64,000 bases of DNA from Panacibacter microcysteis (GCF_015831355.1 NZ_JADWYR010000003.1:186001-250000); one strand, 5' to 3'; shown: positions 24,303-34,628, numbered from the stretch's first letter. A program made the numbers and translations. Notes: generated from the sequence alone by a model not told the origin.

Positions 24303-24516
24303 TAATAGATAACATTTGCAACGGTAATCTAAACAGAATAATAGAATTTAGCATGATCCTTCTAGACTAAGACTGCTTCGGTTTCCCGCTTTGCTCTAAA
24401 ACAGCAGGCAAATAAGACAACATATAACCTGCGCATTACAGCAGGTGTTTTGGTTTTTTATGTGCGACAAAGACCAGCTGTGTAAACCTGCCGGTTGTAA
24501 AACAAACAACAATGCC

Positions 24517-26976
24517 ATGAATAAAGCATTTATTGCCATATTATTTTTTTGCTGCAGTACGGGAACTTTTGCACAGGCGCACCTGCAGCTTTGGTATGAT
24601 AAACCTGCCACTGTATGGACAGAGGCATTACCGGTTGGCAACGGCAGAATTGGCGCGATGGTTTATGGTGGCGTGGAAAAGGAATTATTACAACTGAATG
24701 AAGCTACTCTATGGACCGGTGGCCCGGTAACACCCAATGTAAACCCGGAATCAAAAAGCTATCTACCACTGGTACGGCAGGCTTTGTTTAATAAGGAATA
24801 TGATAAAGCGGTAAGCCTTGTTAAAAAAATGCAGGGTCTTTATTCTGAAAGTTACCTGCCAATGGCAGATCTGAGTATAGAGCAGCCATTCGGCGGAAAA
24901 CAACCTGCAAATTATAAGCGCACATTAGACATCAGTAACGCAGTAAGCACTACAACGTTTGATATTGACGGCGTGCAATATAAAAGAGAAATTTTTGTGT
25001 CTGCGCCGGCACAGGTGATGGTGATAAAATTGTCAGCCGGTGCTGCCAGGAAAATAACGGCAAACATCAGGACAAGCAGCCAGGTGCATTACAGCGAGAC
25101 GCTGGCAAAAGATAAGATCATATTGAAAGGCAAAGCGCCTGCCCACGCAGATCCCAGTTACTACAATGATAACAAAGAACCTATTATTTATGAAGATCCG
25201 ACAGGTTGTGATGGTATGCGCTTTAGCGTGATGGTGAAAGCGTTACATAAAGATGGGTCGGTTTATTCAGATTCGGCAGGCCTGCATATCAAAGATGCTA
25301 CCGAAGTAACGCTCCTTGTAAGCGCCGCCACAAGCTTTAATGGTTTTGATAAATGCCCCGACAAAGATGGTAAAAACGAAATAGCCCTTGCATCGGCTGA
25401 TTTGAACAAGGCAATGAACAGGACTTATGAAATACTGAAGGCTGAGCATGTAAAGGATTACCAGCGCTTCTTTAACCGTGTTTCACTTACGTTGAACAAC
25501 AGTGATATTTCCGGTAATGAGCCAACAGATAAAAGGCTGGAAGCTTATACCAAAGGCGCAACCGACAATGCGCTTGAAGTATTGTATTTTCAATACGGCC
25601 GTTACCTGCTTATTGCTTCTTCCCGCACACGCGATGTTCCGGCAAACCTGCAGGGTATCTGGAACAAAGAGATGAGGCCTCCTTGGAGTGCCAACTATAC
25701 CACCAACATTAATGTACAGATGAACTACTGGCCTTCTGAGGTAACCAATCTTCCTGAGCTGCACCAGCCCATGTTTGACCTCATAGAACATCTATCGGTT
25801 ACCGGTGCTGCCACGGCCAAAGAGTTCTATGGTATGAACGGATGGGTGGTACACCATAACTCCGATATATGGGCACTTTCCAACCCGGTAGGAGATAAAG
25901 GCAAAGGCGATCCGAAATGGGCCAACTGGGCCATGGGTGCCAACTGGCTTACAAGGGATTTGTGGGAGCACTACCTGTTTACCGGCAATAAACGTTTCTT
26001 ACGCGATACCGCATACCCGCTTATAAAAGGCGCTGCACAGTTTTGTCTTGACTGGTTAATCCCGGACAGCAGCAGCGGCTACCTTGTCACGGCCCCGGGT
26101 GTTTCGCCGGAGAACGAATATTATTATGATGGTGATAAAAGGTCTGACATATCAGTAGGTACTACAATGGATATGAGTATTATCAGGGACCTGTTTGGAA
26201 ACCTGATTGAAGCAGGTAATATTTTACAAACAGACAATGCTTTTATAGATACCATTATTGCTGCAAAAAATAAGTTGTATCCTTTTAAGATTGGCCACAA
26301 AGGAAACCTGCAGGAGTGGTATAAAGATTATGAAGATGTGGAGCCACACCACCGTCATGTTTCTCATTTATATGGCCTGCACCCTTCTAACCAGATTTCG
26401 CCCATTGGCACGCCCGATCTTGCCGCAGCCGCCACCAAAACGCTGGAGCTTCGCGGGGATGATGGCACCGGCTGGAGTCTTGCCTGGAAGATAAACTTTT
26501 GGGCACGTTTGCTTGATGGTGACCATGCGTATCAGTTATACCGCAAACTCTTTCATCTTACGCGGGAATCTGGTTACAACATGAGCAATGGCGGCGGCGC
26601 CTATCCAAACCTCTTTGATGCTCATCCACCTTTCCAGATAGACGGAAACTTTGCCGGTACAGCCGGCGTGGCTGAAATGTTGCTGCAATCGCAAAACAAA
26701 GAGCTGCATTTGTTGCCCGCAGTTCCTGCTGTATGGGCCAACGGAAGCATCAAAGGGTTAAAAGCGCGTGGCGGTTTTGAAGTGAATATAGACTGGTCCA
26801 GCGGGCACATAACTGCTGCAAAGATTACCTCCGGGCTGGGTAATGAATGCGTGGTAAGAACGGGTGAACCGGTAACGTTGAAAGGAACAAATATTCAATC
26901 GAAAGAAACAACATATGGTTTTGTGATCTCTTTTAAAACGATAAAGGGGAAAACCTATGAGCTGGCAAGAGAATGA
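24517..26976 (+). CDS. GH95 family glycosidase, alpha-L-fucosidase or alpha-L-galactosidase
   Basis: This 819-residue exported glycosidase has a signal peptide at residues 1-20 ending TFAQA. An N-terminal beta domain ([24 protein letters not shown]) precedes the (alpha/alpha)6 barrel. GH95 catalytic regions are clear: [16 protein letters not shown] with the paired Asn, VSPENEYYY with the general acid Glu, and [17 protein letters not shown] near the C-terminus. It would release L-fucose, or the related L-galactose, from glycans in the periplasm. The ATG at 24517 is chosen because the longer frame from 24445 adds a Cys-rich stretch before the signal peptide. Confidence 0.92.
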   Translation: MNKAFIAILFFCCSTGTFAQAHLQLWYDKPATVWTEALPVGNGRIGAMVYGGVEKELLQLNEATLWTGGPVTPNVNPESKSYLPLVRQALFNKEYDKAVSLVKKMQGLYSESYLPMADLSIEQPFGGKQPANYKRTLDISNAVSTTTFDIDGVQYKREIFVSAPAQVMVIKLSAGAARKITANIRTSSQVHYSETLAKDKIILKGKAPAHADPSYYNDNKEPIIYEDPTGCDGMRFSVMVKALHKDGSVYSDSAGLHIKDATEVTLLVSAATSFNGFDKCPDKDGKNEIALASADLNKAMNRTYEILKAEHVKDYQRFFNRVSLTLNNSDISGNEPTDKRLEAYTKGATDNALEVLYFQYGRYLLIASSRTRDVPANLQGIWNKEMRPPWSANYTTNINVQMNYWPSEVTNLPELHQPMFDLIEHLSVTGAATAKEFYGMNGWVVHHNSDIWALSNPVGDKGKGDPKWANWAMGANWLTRDLWEHYLFTGNKRFLRDTAYPLIKGAAQFCLDWLIPDSSSGYLVTAPGVSPENEYYYDGDKRSDISVGTTMDMSIIRDLFGNLIEAGNILQTDNAFIDTIIAAKNKLYPFKIGHKGNLQEWYKDYEDVEPHHRHVSHLYGLHPSNQISPIGTPDLAAAATKTLELRGDDGTGWSLAWKINFWARLLDGDHAYQLYRKLFHLTRESGYNMSNGGGAYPNLFDAHPPFQIDGNFAGTAGVAEMLLQSQNKELHLLPAVPAVWANGSIKGLKARGGFEVNIDWSSGHITAAKITSGLGNECVVRTGEPVTLKGTNIQSKETTYGFVISFKTIKGKTYELARE

Positions 26977-27094
26977 TTGAATAATAATTGGGAACGATGA
27001 ATAATTAATAAGGGCAATTGCTGTTCATCAACCATGCTTAAACATACTACATTGATGTATGCGGCATGGGTTACACAGATCGCTTCAGTCGCCA

Positions 27095-27145
27095 TAACAA
27101 CGGAACCCTGAACCGAGCGTGGCAACAGGCGATGCCATAAAAAAC
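27095..27145 (-). repeat. Intergenic repeat copy 11, degenerate
   Basis: Only the inner flank ggcaacaggcgatgccat (27121-27138) is well kept; the outer core half is lost. It lies between the GH95 and UxaB genes. Confidence 0.5.
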
Positions 27146-27166
27146 AAACGCTGGTAACATACATAT

Positions 27167-28651
27167 ATGCAACTGTCAAAAGCAACCATAGCAGACATAC
27201 AAAACAACGCGATAGAAAAGCCGGAAGCAGCGCTTTTTTTGCTGCCCGAAAAAGTATTGCAATTTGGAACCGGCGTTTTATTGCGTGGTTTATGCGATTA
27301 TTATATTGATAAAGCCAACAGGCAGGGCGTTTTCAACGGGCGTGTTGTGGTGGTTAAATCAACAACGCAAGGCAGTACGGATGCATTTGCGCAGCAGGAT
27401 AATTTATACACCCATATTATAAGGGGCGTTAAAGATGGTAACACGGTTGAGCAGACGATCATTAATGCCGCTGTCAGCCGTGTATTGGCTGCCAGTGAAG
27501 AGTGGGACAGTATTCTGGCATGCGCAGCCAATAAAGCAATGCAGCTGATTATTTCCAATACTACAGAAGTGGGTATAACGTTTATACCTGAGCACATCAT
27601 GGAAGGTGTGCCAGGCTCTTACCCGGGTAAATTGTTGAGATGGTTGTACGAACGTTACCAATGTTTTGATGGCAGCAGCGATGCAGGTATGATCATTATA
27701 CCAACGGAACTGCTTACAGATAATGCCAAAAAGCTGCGCGATATTCTGCTGCAACTGGCCAGTCATAACAGGCTCGGTGAAGCGTTTATACAATGGCTGC
27801 AAAATGCCAACAGTTTTTGTAATTCTTTGGTGGACAGAATTGTGCCGGGTAAAGCATCGACAGAAGATACAGGCTATACAGATGATCTTGCTATTATGAG
27901 TGAAGTATATAGTTTATGGGCAATAGAATCATCTGACGGAAAAGTAATAGAAAGGCTGTCTTTTGCTCAAACAGATACTGGTGTGGTAGTAGCGCCGGAT
28001 ATCTACAAATTCAGGGAGCTTAAACTCAGATTACTGAATGGTACGCATACATTATCCTGCGGGCTGGCAGTGCTGGCAGGTTTTGCAACAGTGAAAGAAG
28101 CAATGGCCGATAAGGCTTTCAGGAAATATGTGGAAACGGTGATGTTGCAGGAGATAGCACCTGCTGTAACGGGATCAGCCATTACAGCCGAAGAAGCAAA
28201 CGTGTTTGGAATGCAGGTGCTCGACCGCTTCGCCAACCCTTTTATTGAGCACCAGTGGCTGAGCATTACATTACAATACAGCAGTAAAATGCTGATGCGT
28301 AACCTGCCGGTACTGCAACAGTATTATTCGAAGTTTGGTACAGCACCCCGGCATATAGCGCTGGGTTTTGCCGCTTATTGCTGTTTTATGAAAAGCGTTC
28401 AGCAAGAGGATGGGAAATACAGTGGTACGGTAAACGGCCGCACATATGCAATCAATGATGATAAGGCTTCATTGCTGCACATACACTGGCAAAAAAGCAG
28501 CCCCGAAGCTGCGGTAAAAAGTATTTTGAGCGATGAAAAGCTGTGGCATCAAAACCTGGACGATCTGCCGGGTTTTACAGCAGCAGTAACACAATATTGT
28601 GCGCTTATTAACCAGCATGGCGCCAGGCAACTTATACAGAACAGACTTTAA
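27167..28651 (+). CDS. uxaB: Tagaturonate reductase (altronate oxidoreductase)
   Basis: This 494-residue enzyme of the mannitol dehydrogenase family reduces D-tagaturonate to D-altronate with NADH. The N-terminal VLQFGTGVLLRGLCDYYI is the nucleotide-binding start. The middle contains SNTTEVGITF and CNSLVDRIVPG, and the C-terminal helical domain begins near NGTHTLSCGLAVLAG, as in UxaB. It is followed after 12 nt by uxaA, a standard operon pair. In E. coli the pair serves galacturonate; here the zinc dehydrogenase upstream points to L-galactonate as the source of tagaturonate. Confidence 0.9.
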   Translation: MQLSKATIADIQNNAIEKPEAALFLLPEKVLQFGTGVLLRGLCDYYIDKANRQGVFNGRVVVVKSTTQGSTDAFAQQDNLYTHIIRGVKDGNTVEQTIINAAVSRVLAASEEWDSILACAANKAMQLIISNTTEVGITFIPEHIMEGVPGSYPGKLLRWLYERYQCFDGSSDAGMIIIPTELLTDNAKKLRDILLQLASHNRLGEAFIQWLQNANSFCNSLVDRIVPGKASTEDTGYTDDLAIMSEVYSLWAIESSDGKVIERLSFAQTDTGVVVAPDIYKFRELKLRLLNGTHTLSCGLAVLAGFATVKEAMADKAFRKYVETVMLQEIAPAVTGSAITAEEANVFGMQVLDRFANPFIEHQWLSITLQYSSKMLMRNLPVLQQYYSKFGTAPRHIALGFAAYCCFMKSVQQEDGKYSGTVNGRTYAINDDKASLLHIHWQKSSPEAAVKSILSDEKLWHQNLDDLPGFTAAVTQYCALINQHGARQLIQNRL

Positions 28652-28663
28652 ATTTCATTTGCA

Positions 28664-30307
28664 ATGAAACATGCAATTGTAAAAGTGCACCCCAAAGACA
28701 ATGTAATTGTCGCACTCAGAAAACTAGACAAAGGAGAAAAGTTTACTTACGGTAATGAAGAATTTGTATTGGAAGAAACCATTCCGGCTAAACATAAGTT
28801 TACGGTCAATGAAATGCAGGTGGGCGAAAGTGTGTATATGTATGGTGTACTGGTTGGCAAAGTAAAAAAACATATTCCAAAGGCTGCGCGCATTTCCACT
28901 GAAAACCTGCAACATGCTTCTGAAGCATTTTCACTTGATAAAAGAAACCTGGCCTGGCACCAGCCCGACGTATCAAAATGGAAAGACAAAACATTTATGG
29001 GCTACCAGCGTGCAGATGGCAGTGTAGGCACTGCCAACTACTGGGTTATAGTGCCGCTTGTCTTCTGCGAGAACCGGAACGTGGAGGTGCTGCGAGATTC
29101 GCTGGTGGAGAAACTTGGCTATGGCAGAAAAAACAGGTATAACAACTTTGCTGAAGAGATCATTGCATCTTTTAAAGCAGGTAAAAATGTTGCCGATGTA
29201 AAGCTTGATACAATTGCTGCCACGGCAACTTATGAAAGACTTTTTAAAAATGTGGATGGCATAAAGTTTTTATTGCATGATGGTGGCTGCGGCGGTACAA
29301 GACAGGATGCAGAAGCACTCTGTGGTCTGCTGGCCGGTTATATTACACACCCAAACGTTGCCGGTGCCACCGTGCTAAGCCTGGGCTGCCAGCATTCACA
29401 GTTTTCAATTTTAACGGAGCAGATCAAAAAACGGGATGTGTCGTTTTCAAAACCCCTGTATTTGATAGAACAACAAAAGATCGGCCTGGAAAAAGACGTT
29501 ATGGAAGAAGCCATACGTAAAACATTTGAAGGGCTGATTGAAGCAAATAACTGCGTACGCACGCCGCAGCCGATCAATAAGCTTACCATTGGCCTCGAGT
29601 GCGGCGGTTCTGATGGTTTTAGCGGTATCTCAGCAAACCCAACGCTGGGTTATGTTTCAGACATGCTGGTGGCATTGGGCGGCACCGTTATACTGTCTGA
29701 GTTTCCCGAACTGTGCGGCGTAGAGCAGGAGTTGAGCGACAGGTGCGTAGACGAAAATGTTGCCAAAAGATTTATTGAGTTGATGACAAGCTATAACAAA
29801 CGAGCCGTGGAAGCGGGCAGCGGATTTGATATGAACCCTTCGCCCGGCAACATTCGCGATGGATTGATTACCGACGCCATAAAATCTGCCGGCGCCGCAA
29901 AAAAAGGCGGTTCATCTCCCGTAACAGATGTGTTGGATTATCCTGAAAAAGTTACCAGGCCCGGTCTTAACCTGTTGTGTACGCCCGGCAACGATGTAGA
30001 GTCTACCACGGCAGAGGTGGGCAGCGGTGCAAACATTGTATTGTTTACCACCGGTCTCGGTACGCCAACCGGCAATCCCGTGGCACCCGTAATCAAGGTT
30101 TCGAGCAATACAGAATTGTACAACCGTATGAATGATATTATTGACCTGAACACGGGGACAATCATTGACGGTGAAGAAACCATCGAGCAGGCAGCAGACC
30201 GTATGCTCGATTACGTTTTAAAAGTTGCCGGTGGCGAAACAACTGTTGCGGCAGTTCGCAACGGGCAGGATGATTTTATTTTATGGAAACGCGGTGTAAG
30301 TTTATAA
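28664..30307 (+). CDS. uxaA: Altronate dehydratase family protein (UxaA)
   Basis: This 547-residue iron-dependent dehydratase has an N-terminal SAF-like domain (residues 1-95) followed by the UxaA/GarD catalytic part with FMGYQRADGSVGTANYW, HDGGCGGTRQDAEALCGLLAGY, GLECGGSDGFSGISANP and a C-terminal TTGLGTPTGNPVAPVIKVSSN. It converts D-altronate to 2-keto-3-deoxy-gluconate. No enolase-type fuconate dehydratase is seen in this locus, so it might also act on L-fuconate; that is an open inference. It closes the sugar locus and is followed by repeat copy 12. Confidence 0.9.
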   Translation: MKHAIVKVHPKDNVIVALRKLDKGEKFTYGNEEFVLEETIPAKHKFTVNEMQVGESVYMYGVLVGKVKKHIPKAARISTENLQHASEAFSLDKRNLAWHQPDVSKWKDKTFMGYQRADGSVGTANYWVIVPLVFCENRNVEVLRDSLVEKLGYGRKNRYNNFAEEIIASFKAGKNVADVKLDTIAATATYERLFKNVDGIKFLLHDGGCGGTRQDAEALCGLLAGYITHPNVAGATVLSLGCQHSQFSILTEQIKKRDVSFSKPLYLIEQQKIGLEKDVMEEAIRKTFEGLIEANNCVRTPQPINKLTIGLECGGSDGFSGISANPTLGYVSDMLVALGGTVILSEFPELCGVEQELSDRCVDENVAKRFIELMTSYNKRAVEAGSGFDMNPSPGNIRDGLITDAIKSAGAAKKGGSSPVTDVLDYPEKVTRPGLNLLCTPGNDVESTTAEVGSGANIVLFTTGLGTPTGNPVAPVIKVSSNTELYNRMNDIIDLNTGTIIDGEETIEQAADRMLDYVLKVAGGETTVAAVRNGQDDFILWKRGVSL

Positions 30308-30319
30308 TCGTTTTTTTGG

Positions 30320-30392
30320 GAGCCCGGCTGTAGTAAAAGCATGAAGCTTTTGTTGCGTCGCACTCTTGTACGCCTGTAACATTATTCAGCAT
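30320..30392 (+). repeat. Intergenic repeat copy 12
   Basis: The core at 30352-30371 is of the GCGTCGCACTC type. It starts at AGCCCGGCTG, 13 nt after the uxaA stop. Between it and copy 13 lie about 250 bp with several GC-rich short inverted repeats but no gene. Confidence 0.8.
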
Positions 30393-30630
30393 GTGCAAAG
30401 GCGCGCCGGCATATTTTCAAACCGCCCCTTGCCGGTCTTAAGCTTTGTAAGCCTATGGCCGTAAACCCATACTGTAATTCATTGCAACAACAAAATGATG
30501 CTCGCTGAAGGTAAGCAGGCGGGCGCCAACAAGGCGGCTTACGGCCGGGAGACCGGCAACAACAACGCCGTATAAACAACATCTGCAGCATACTGTAAAT
30601 CTTTACAATTTTCCATTATTACCATTTTCT

Positions 30631-30638
30631 TATTTTTG
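30631..30638 (+). promoter_or_regulatory. Bacteroidota -7 box TATTTTTG
   Basis: This exact match would start a transcript near 30645 and give a leader of about 125 nt that contains repeat copy 13. No -33 match is seen. Confidence 0.35.
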
Positions 30639-30679
30639 CGCAAATTTTACTAACCCTTGTAAGGTTGTACACTTGCTGA

Positions 30680-30745
30680 TTAACGGACAGAAAGTACAAG
30701 TGAGTGACACAACAGGCGATGAGTAAAAGTACCACAGCTAAGTTC
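30680..30745 (-). repeat. Intergenic repeat copy 13
   Basis: The core at 30694-30713 is of the TGAGTGACAC type with the AGGCGATG flank. It sits in the probable 5' leader of the downstream aminotransferase-like gene. Confidence 0.8.
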
Positions 30746-30770
30746 ATCATTATCTAAATTTTAAGTACAT

Positions 30771-32033
30771 ATGGCAGACATTTTCGAACGTCTAGTGAAG
30801 AATTACGGGCCCATTGGCGAGCACCGCGAAAGGGCACATGGTTACTACGCTTTTCCAAAACTGGAAGGCGAAATCGGCAGCCGCATGCAGTTTCGCGGCC
30901 AGGAAATGATTGTGTGGAGTCTTAATAATTACCTCGGTCTCGCCAATCACCCGGAGATCCGGAAAGTAGATGCCGAAGCTGCTTCGCAATACGGCCTGGC
31001 ACTGCCTATGGGTGCACGCATGATGAGTGGCAACAGTAATAACCACGAACAGCTCGAGAAAGAACTGGCCGCGTTTGAACATAAAGAAGATGCCATTCTG
31101 CTCAACTTCGGTTACCAGGGCATCATGAGCGCCATTGATGCACTTTGCGGAAGACACGACGTAATCGTGTACGATGCCGAGAGCCATGCATGCATCATTG
31201 ATGGTTTGCGTTTACACCCGGGGCACCGTTATGTGTACAAGCACAATGATATTGCCGACTGCGAAAAGCAGTTACAGCGTGCCACAAAACTAATTGAAGA
31301 GCAGGGGCGCGGTGGTATACTCGTTATTACCGAAGGTGTATTTGGTATGGCGGGCGACCAGGGTAAACTGAAAGAAATAGCAGCGTTAAAAGCGAAATAC
31401 GAGTTTCGTTTGCTGGTAGACGATGCACACGGCTTTGGCACATTGGGTAAAACAGGCGCCGGCGCCGGGGAAGAGCAGGGCTGCCAGGATGAGATTGATC
31501 TTTACTTTTCCACGTTTGCAAAATCAATGGCATCGATCGGTGCATTTATCGCCGGCCCAAGGGTGATCATTGATTATATACGCTACAATGTACGTTCGCA
31601 GATCTTCGCCAAGAGCTTGCCTATGCCGATTGTGGTTGGCAATCTCAAACGCCTGGAAATGTTGCGCACCATGCCCGGGCTGAAGGAAAAACTGTGGCAG
31701 AATGCTACCAAACTGCAGGGTGGTTTAAAAGAAAGGGGTTTCGATATTGGTAAGACCGATTCTCCAGTAACCCCTGTTTACATGAAAGGTGGCGTAGAAG
31801 AAGCTACAGCCATGGTGCATGACCTCCGCGAAAATTACCATGTATTTTGTTCCATCGTTGTGTATCCCGTAATACCAAAAGGTCATATCATTTATCGCCT
31901 TATTCCCACTGCAGCACATACCGATGCAGATATTGAAGAAACGCTGAAAGCATTTACTGAAACAAAAGCCAAGCTCGATGCCGGTGCTTATAAAGTAGAA
32001 GCTATCCCGGATATGGCAGATGAACGGGTGTAA
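30771..32033 (+). CDS. Alpha-oxoamine synthase, probable serine palmitoyltransferase
   Basis: This 420-residue fold-type I PLP enzyme has the PLP lysine in STFAKSMAS, the Asp and His of LVDDAHGFGTLG, the substrate-side NNYLGLANHPE and the Gly-rich ARMMSGNSNNHEQLE, all as in the alpha-oxoamine synthase family. The length, and the absence of CoA-ligase or KBL-type features, suit the Bacteroidota serine palmitoyltransferase. That enzyme condenses serine with palmitoyl-CoA to start sphingolipid synthesis on the cytoplasmic face of the membrane. Alternatives are 8-amino-7-oxononanoate synthase or 2-amino-3-ketobutyrate ligase. No sphingolipid partner gene is adjacent. Confidence 0.78.
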   Translation: MADIFERLVKNYGPIGEHRERAHGYYAFPKLEGEIGSRMQFRGQEMIVWSLNNYLGLANHPEIRKVDAEAASQYGLALPMGARMMSGNSNNHEQLEKELAAFEHKEDAILLNFGYQGIMSAIDALCGRHDVIVYDAESHACIIDGLRLHPGHRYVYKHNDIADCEKQLQRATKLIEEQGRGGILVITEGVFGMAGDQGKLKEIAALKAKYEFRLLVDDAHGFGTLGKTGAGAGEEQGCQDEIDLYFSTFAKSMASIGAFIAGPRVIIDYIRYNVRSQIFAKSLPMPIVVGNLKRLEMLRTMPGLKEKLWQNATKLQGGLKERGFDIGKTDSPVTPVYMKGGVEEATAMVHDLRENYHVFCSIVVYPVIPKGHIIYRLIPTAAHTDADIEETLKAFTETKAKLDAGAYKVEAIPDMADERV

Positions 32034-32096
32034 TGTGAGTAATACCACGATGCAGCAGGTATTTCAAACAACAAAATATCAACGCACATGATTCAT

Positions 32097-32126
32097 AAAC
32101 CTTCTTAGCAATAAGAAGGTTTTTTA
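32097..32126 (+). terminator. Terminator after the serine palmitoyltransferase gene
   Basis: Stem aaaccttctta (32097-32107) and taagaaggttt (32112-32122), loop gcaa, then a T-run. Confidence 0.85.
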
Positions 32127-32134
32127 TTGTGTAC

Positions 32135-32200
32135 TAAGCTGCATTGCTACTATTGGGCAACTGTTGCGTCGCACACTGCAACTGTATAACACAGGTAAAC
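32135..32200 (+). repeat. Intergenic repeat copy 14
   Basis: The core at 32163-32182 has GCGTCGCACAC, but its last bases are changed (tgcaac instead of ttgtac). The sequence on to 32418 shows no further feature. Confidence 0.65.
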
Positions 32201-32418
32201 AGCACGAAGCCTGTATGCCGGCACGCGGTGGCGCAGGCCGCGTTGATTCTTGAAAAAATGCCACAGCCTGAACAGGCTATTGCAAAGCCGGGAGATGCGT
32301 TTTAACTTTATGTAAACGCTTTATACAGCTTTTACGCATTTCCTTGTTAAACCTTGTGCTCTTAAAACTATCTATGTTCTGCACACGTTTACACACATAT
32401 ACAGAGGAGTGAAAGATC

Positions 32419-32775
32419 ATGGCAAAGAAAGCAAATCCGTTAAAAAGAACCCCCTTATCCACAGACGATGATTACCGCCTGTATGCAGTAAGCGATGAGG
32501 ACCCCGCAGAACCAGGAAAAATTTCTATTATAAAAAGATTTTCCCCGTTCCTTATTTTATGTTGCGCCCTGCTCATATTGTTTCCCTATATGATGATAAC
32601 CGGCACAGGAAACATCAGGAGCTTCTGGCTGTTATTGTTTTTATTTCCGTTTACAGAGATCAACCTGTTTTATGCAGATTTTGCGTTGTGGAAGTATTTC
32701 ACGGGCAAAAAGATTATACCAATTTGGGTAATTGAGCTTACCTTTTCGATATTGATCGTAAAATTTTTGGTATAA
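32419..32775 (+). CDS. Small membrane protein, 118 aa
   Basis: This 118-residue protein has a basic, polar N-terminus of about 40 residues (AKKANPLKRTPLSTDDD) and then three hydrophobic segments at about 43-62, 67-87 and 98-117. It should sit in the inner membrane. No motif or family is recognised. The VOC gene begins 1 nt after its stop, so the two genes are transcribed, and probably translated, together. Confidence 0.65.
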   Translation: MAKKANPLKRTPLSTDDDYRLYAVSDEDPAEPGKISIIKRFSPFLILCCALLILFPYMMITGTGNIRSFWLLLFLFPFTEINLFYADFALWKYFTGKKIIPIWVIELTFSILIVKFLV

Positions 32776-32776
32776 C

Positions 32777-33166
32777 ATGCATATTGAGCATCTCGCAATC
32801 TGGTGTAAAGACCTTGAGGCCATGAAAACCTTTTATGTAAAGTGGTTCAATGCTACGGCAAATACACGTTATCATAATCCTGTAAAACAATTCTCTTCTT
32901 ACTTTCTCACCTTTGGTGAAGGGGTACGGCTGGAGCTAATGGAAATGTCCGGCGTTATTTTTACCCATAATGATTTGAATCACGTGTATACAGGTCTCGC
33001 ACATTTTGCCATTTCGTTTGGCACTGCCGAAGAAGTAAACAGGTTAACCGCGGTTATGAGAAATGCAGGAGTAAAAATATTGGGCGAACCAAGGTTTACG
33101 GGAGATGGCTATTATGAAAGCGTTGTTGCTGATCCTGAAGGAAACAGGATTGAACTGACCATCTGA
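32777..33166 (+). CDS. VOC-family (glyoxalase-like) protein
   Basis: This 129-residue protein of the vicinal oxygen chelate superfamily has an N-terminal IEHLAIWCKDLEAMKTFYVKWF, a central VRLELMEM strand, AHFAISFG, and a C-terminal VADPEGNRIELTI with the final metal-ligand Glu. Family members include glyoxalase I, dioxygenases and resistance proteins, so the reaction is open. It is coupled to the small membrane protein gene upstream. It is unlike the cassette 4 VOC protein in sequence and base composition and looks native. Confidence 0.85.
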   Translation: MHIEHLAIWCKDLEAMKTFYVKWFNATANTRYHNPVKQFSSYFLTFGEGVRLELMEMSGVIFTHNDLNHVYTGLAHFAISFGTAEEVNRLTAVMRNAGVKILGEPRFTGDGYYESVVADPEGNRIELTI

Positions 33167-33201
33167 TCAGCAGTAATGATTTACTGCTTTTTTAAATAAA
33201 A

Positions 33202-33230
33202 AAATGCCCGTTGAAAACGGGCATTTTTTT
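33202..33230. terminator. Bidirectional terminator between VOC and susD-like genes
   Basis: Stem aaatgcccgtt / aacgggcattt has A and T runs on either side and lies between converging genes. Confidence 0.85.
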
Positions 33231-33257
33231 ATTTAACTTTCGAAGGTGTTACAATAT

Positions 33258-34604
33258 TTAGTAACCATCGTTTTGTTGCAAAATGGTTGCTCCTACAGCA
33301 TTGATCTGGCTTATCGGGATCGGGAATACCATTTCATTGGCATCGTATGCAAATCCGTCTGCAGAGCCTTTTAATCTTTTGATATCGTGTACGCGCTGAC
33401 CTTCATGAGCCAGTTCAAGATGTCGTTCAAGTATAATGTCATCAAGGGAAAGCTCATCCAGTGAGCCTAAGCCAGCCCGGCTCCTGATTACATCAATGTC
33501 ATTTTCCGGAGAATCACCAACAGCTGTTCCCAAACGGAAATTACATTCTGCCCTTGTTAAATACATTTCTGCCAGTCTTATTACAGGCAGGTTCCTGTAT
33601 TGGATCTGCCATTTACCGCTACGGTAAATATCCTGGTCATCCAGGTAGAATAACGCCAGCCTTTCATCGTCGGCCTCGTACAGGTCCAGGTGTTTTTCTT
33701 CCACGTCCACATCGCCATCCCTGCCGCCAAAATCAGGAATAGACCAGAACAGGTGCATATCATTTGCGCCATCCTGTGCTGTTACCTGCATGGCAAAAAT
33801 ATCTTCATCAGTATTGCTTTCATTATTGAAGCAGGATGCGTAAGAGTTGTTCAGTGCATAATATCCGCCCGCAATTACAGCATCCGCTTCATCCCTGGCT
33901 TTTGCGTAATCTTCCATCTGCAGGTAAACCCTGGAAAGATATGCTGAGGCAGCATAGGTGGTGGCATACACACCATTTTCTTCGGGTAACAAAGACTTGG
34001 CTGTAGTAAGATCTGCCACAACCAGGTCATAGGTTTCCTGTACGGTACTCCGCGGCACATAATTGGATTCAGATATATTGCCCACCGTAGGGGTGGTTAC
34101 AATCTGCACACCCAAATTAGCAGTTGTATTACCGGCGCTGTAAGGCTTACCATATAACTTAACAAGCTCAAAATAGATAACGCCGCGAATAAACAAGGCT
34201 TCTCCTTTTACCCTGTCCCTGTCTTCTTCGTTCACTTTGTCAATAGCATTGATGATGTTATTGCAAATATTGGTTGCGCGGTAAGCCGCGTTCCAGGTGG
34301 CACTTACATACCCATTGTTTGTTAGGATAGCTTTGTTCCATATCTCACGGGGCTCATTAAATGTTCCCGCCCATCTTATCTCATCATCAGAGCCCAGCAG
34401 TTCTGAATACAATTGCATATCGCCGCCGAGTAGCGAACTGCTGCTCAGCGCATCATATGCCCCGTTTAAAGCGGCCTTTATATTGGCATCATTGGTAAAA
34501 ACTTCTCCCTCCGCTATTTCCTGGGTTGGCTTTATATCAAGATTTTTAGAACATCCCGAAAGCATCAGCCCTGTAACAGTAATTATAAAAAATATTTTTT
34601 TCAT
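33258..34604 (-). CDS. SusD/RagB-family outer-membrane lipoprotein
   Basis: This 448-residue glycan- or peptide-binding lipoprotein has a signal peptide with lipobox LSGC (Cys18). The SusD N-terminal pattern LDIKPTQEIAEGEVFTND follows, then TPR-like helices (FIRGVIYFELVKLYGKPY) and the C-terminal RLAEMYLTRAECNFRLG and ILERHLELAHEGQRVHDIKRL blocks. It sits on the cell surface as the lid of the SusC channel. The susC-like gene lies 24 nt upstream on the same strand. No glycosidase or sigma/anti-sigma pair is adjacent, so the substrate is unknown. Confidence 0.95.
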   Translation of the reverse strand: MKKIFFIITVTGLMLSGCSKNLDIKPTQEIAEGEVFTNDANIKAALNGAYDALSSSSLLGGDMQLYSELLGSDDEIRWAGTFNEPREIWNKAILTNNGYVSATWNAAYRATNICNNIINAIDKVNEEDRDRVKGEALFIRGVIYFELVKLYGKPYSAGNTTANLGVQIVTTPTVGNISESNYVPRSTVQETYDLVVADLTTAKSLLPEENGVYATTYAASAYLSRVYLQMEDYAKARDEADAVIAGGYYALNNSYASCFNNESNTDEDIFAMQVTAQDGANDMHLFWSIPDFGGRDGDVDVEEKHLDLYEADDERLALFYLDDQDIYRSGKWQIQYRNLPVIRLAEMYLTRAECNFRLGTAVGDSPENDIDVIRSRAGLGSLDELSLDDIILERHLELAHEGQRVHDIKRLKGSADGFAYDANEMVFPIPISQINAVGATILQQNDGY

Positions 34605-34628
34605 TGCTTCAGTTTTAAAGTAGTCAAA

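Noticed and set aside
30392-30680. GC-rich inverted repeats between copies 12 and 13 as a riboswitch
   Set aside because: No match to a known riboswitch core could be recognised; only short unrelated stems are visible.
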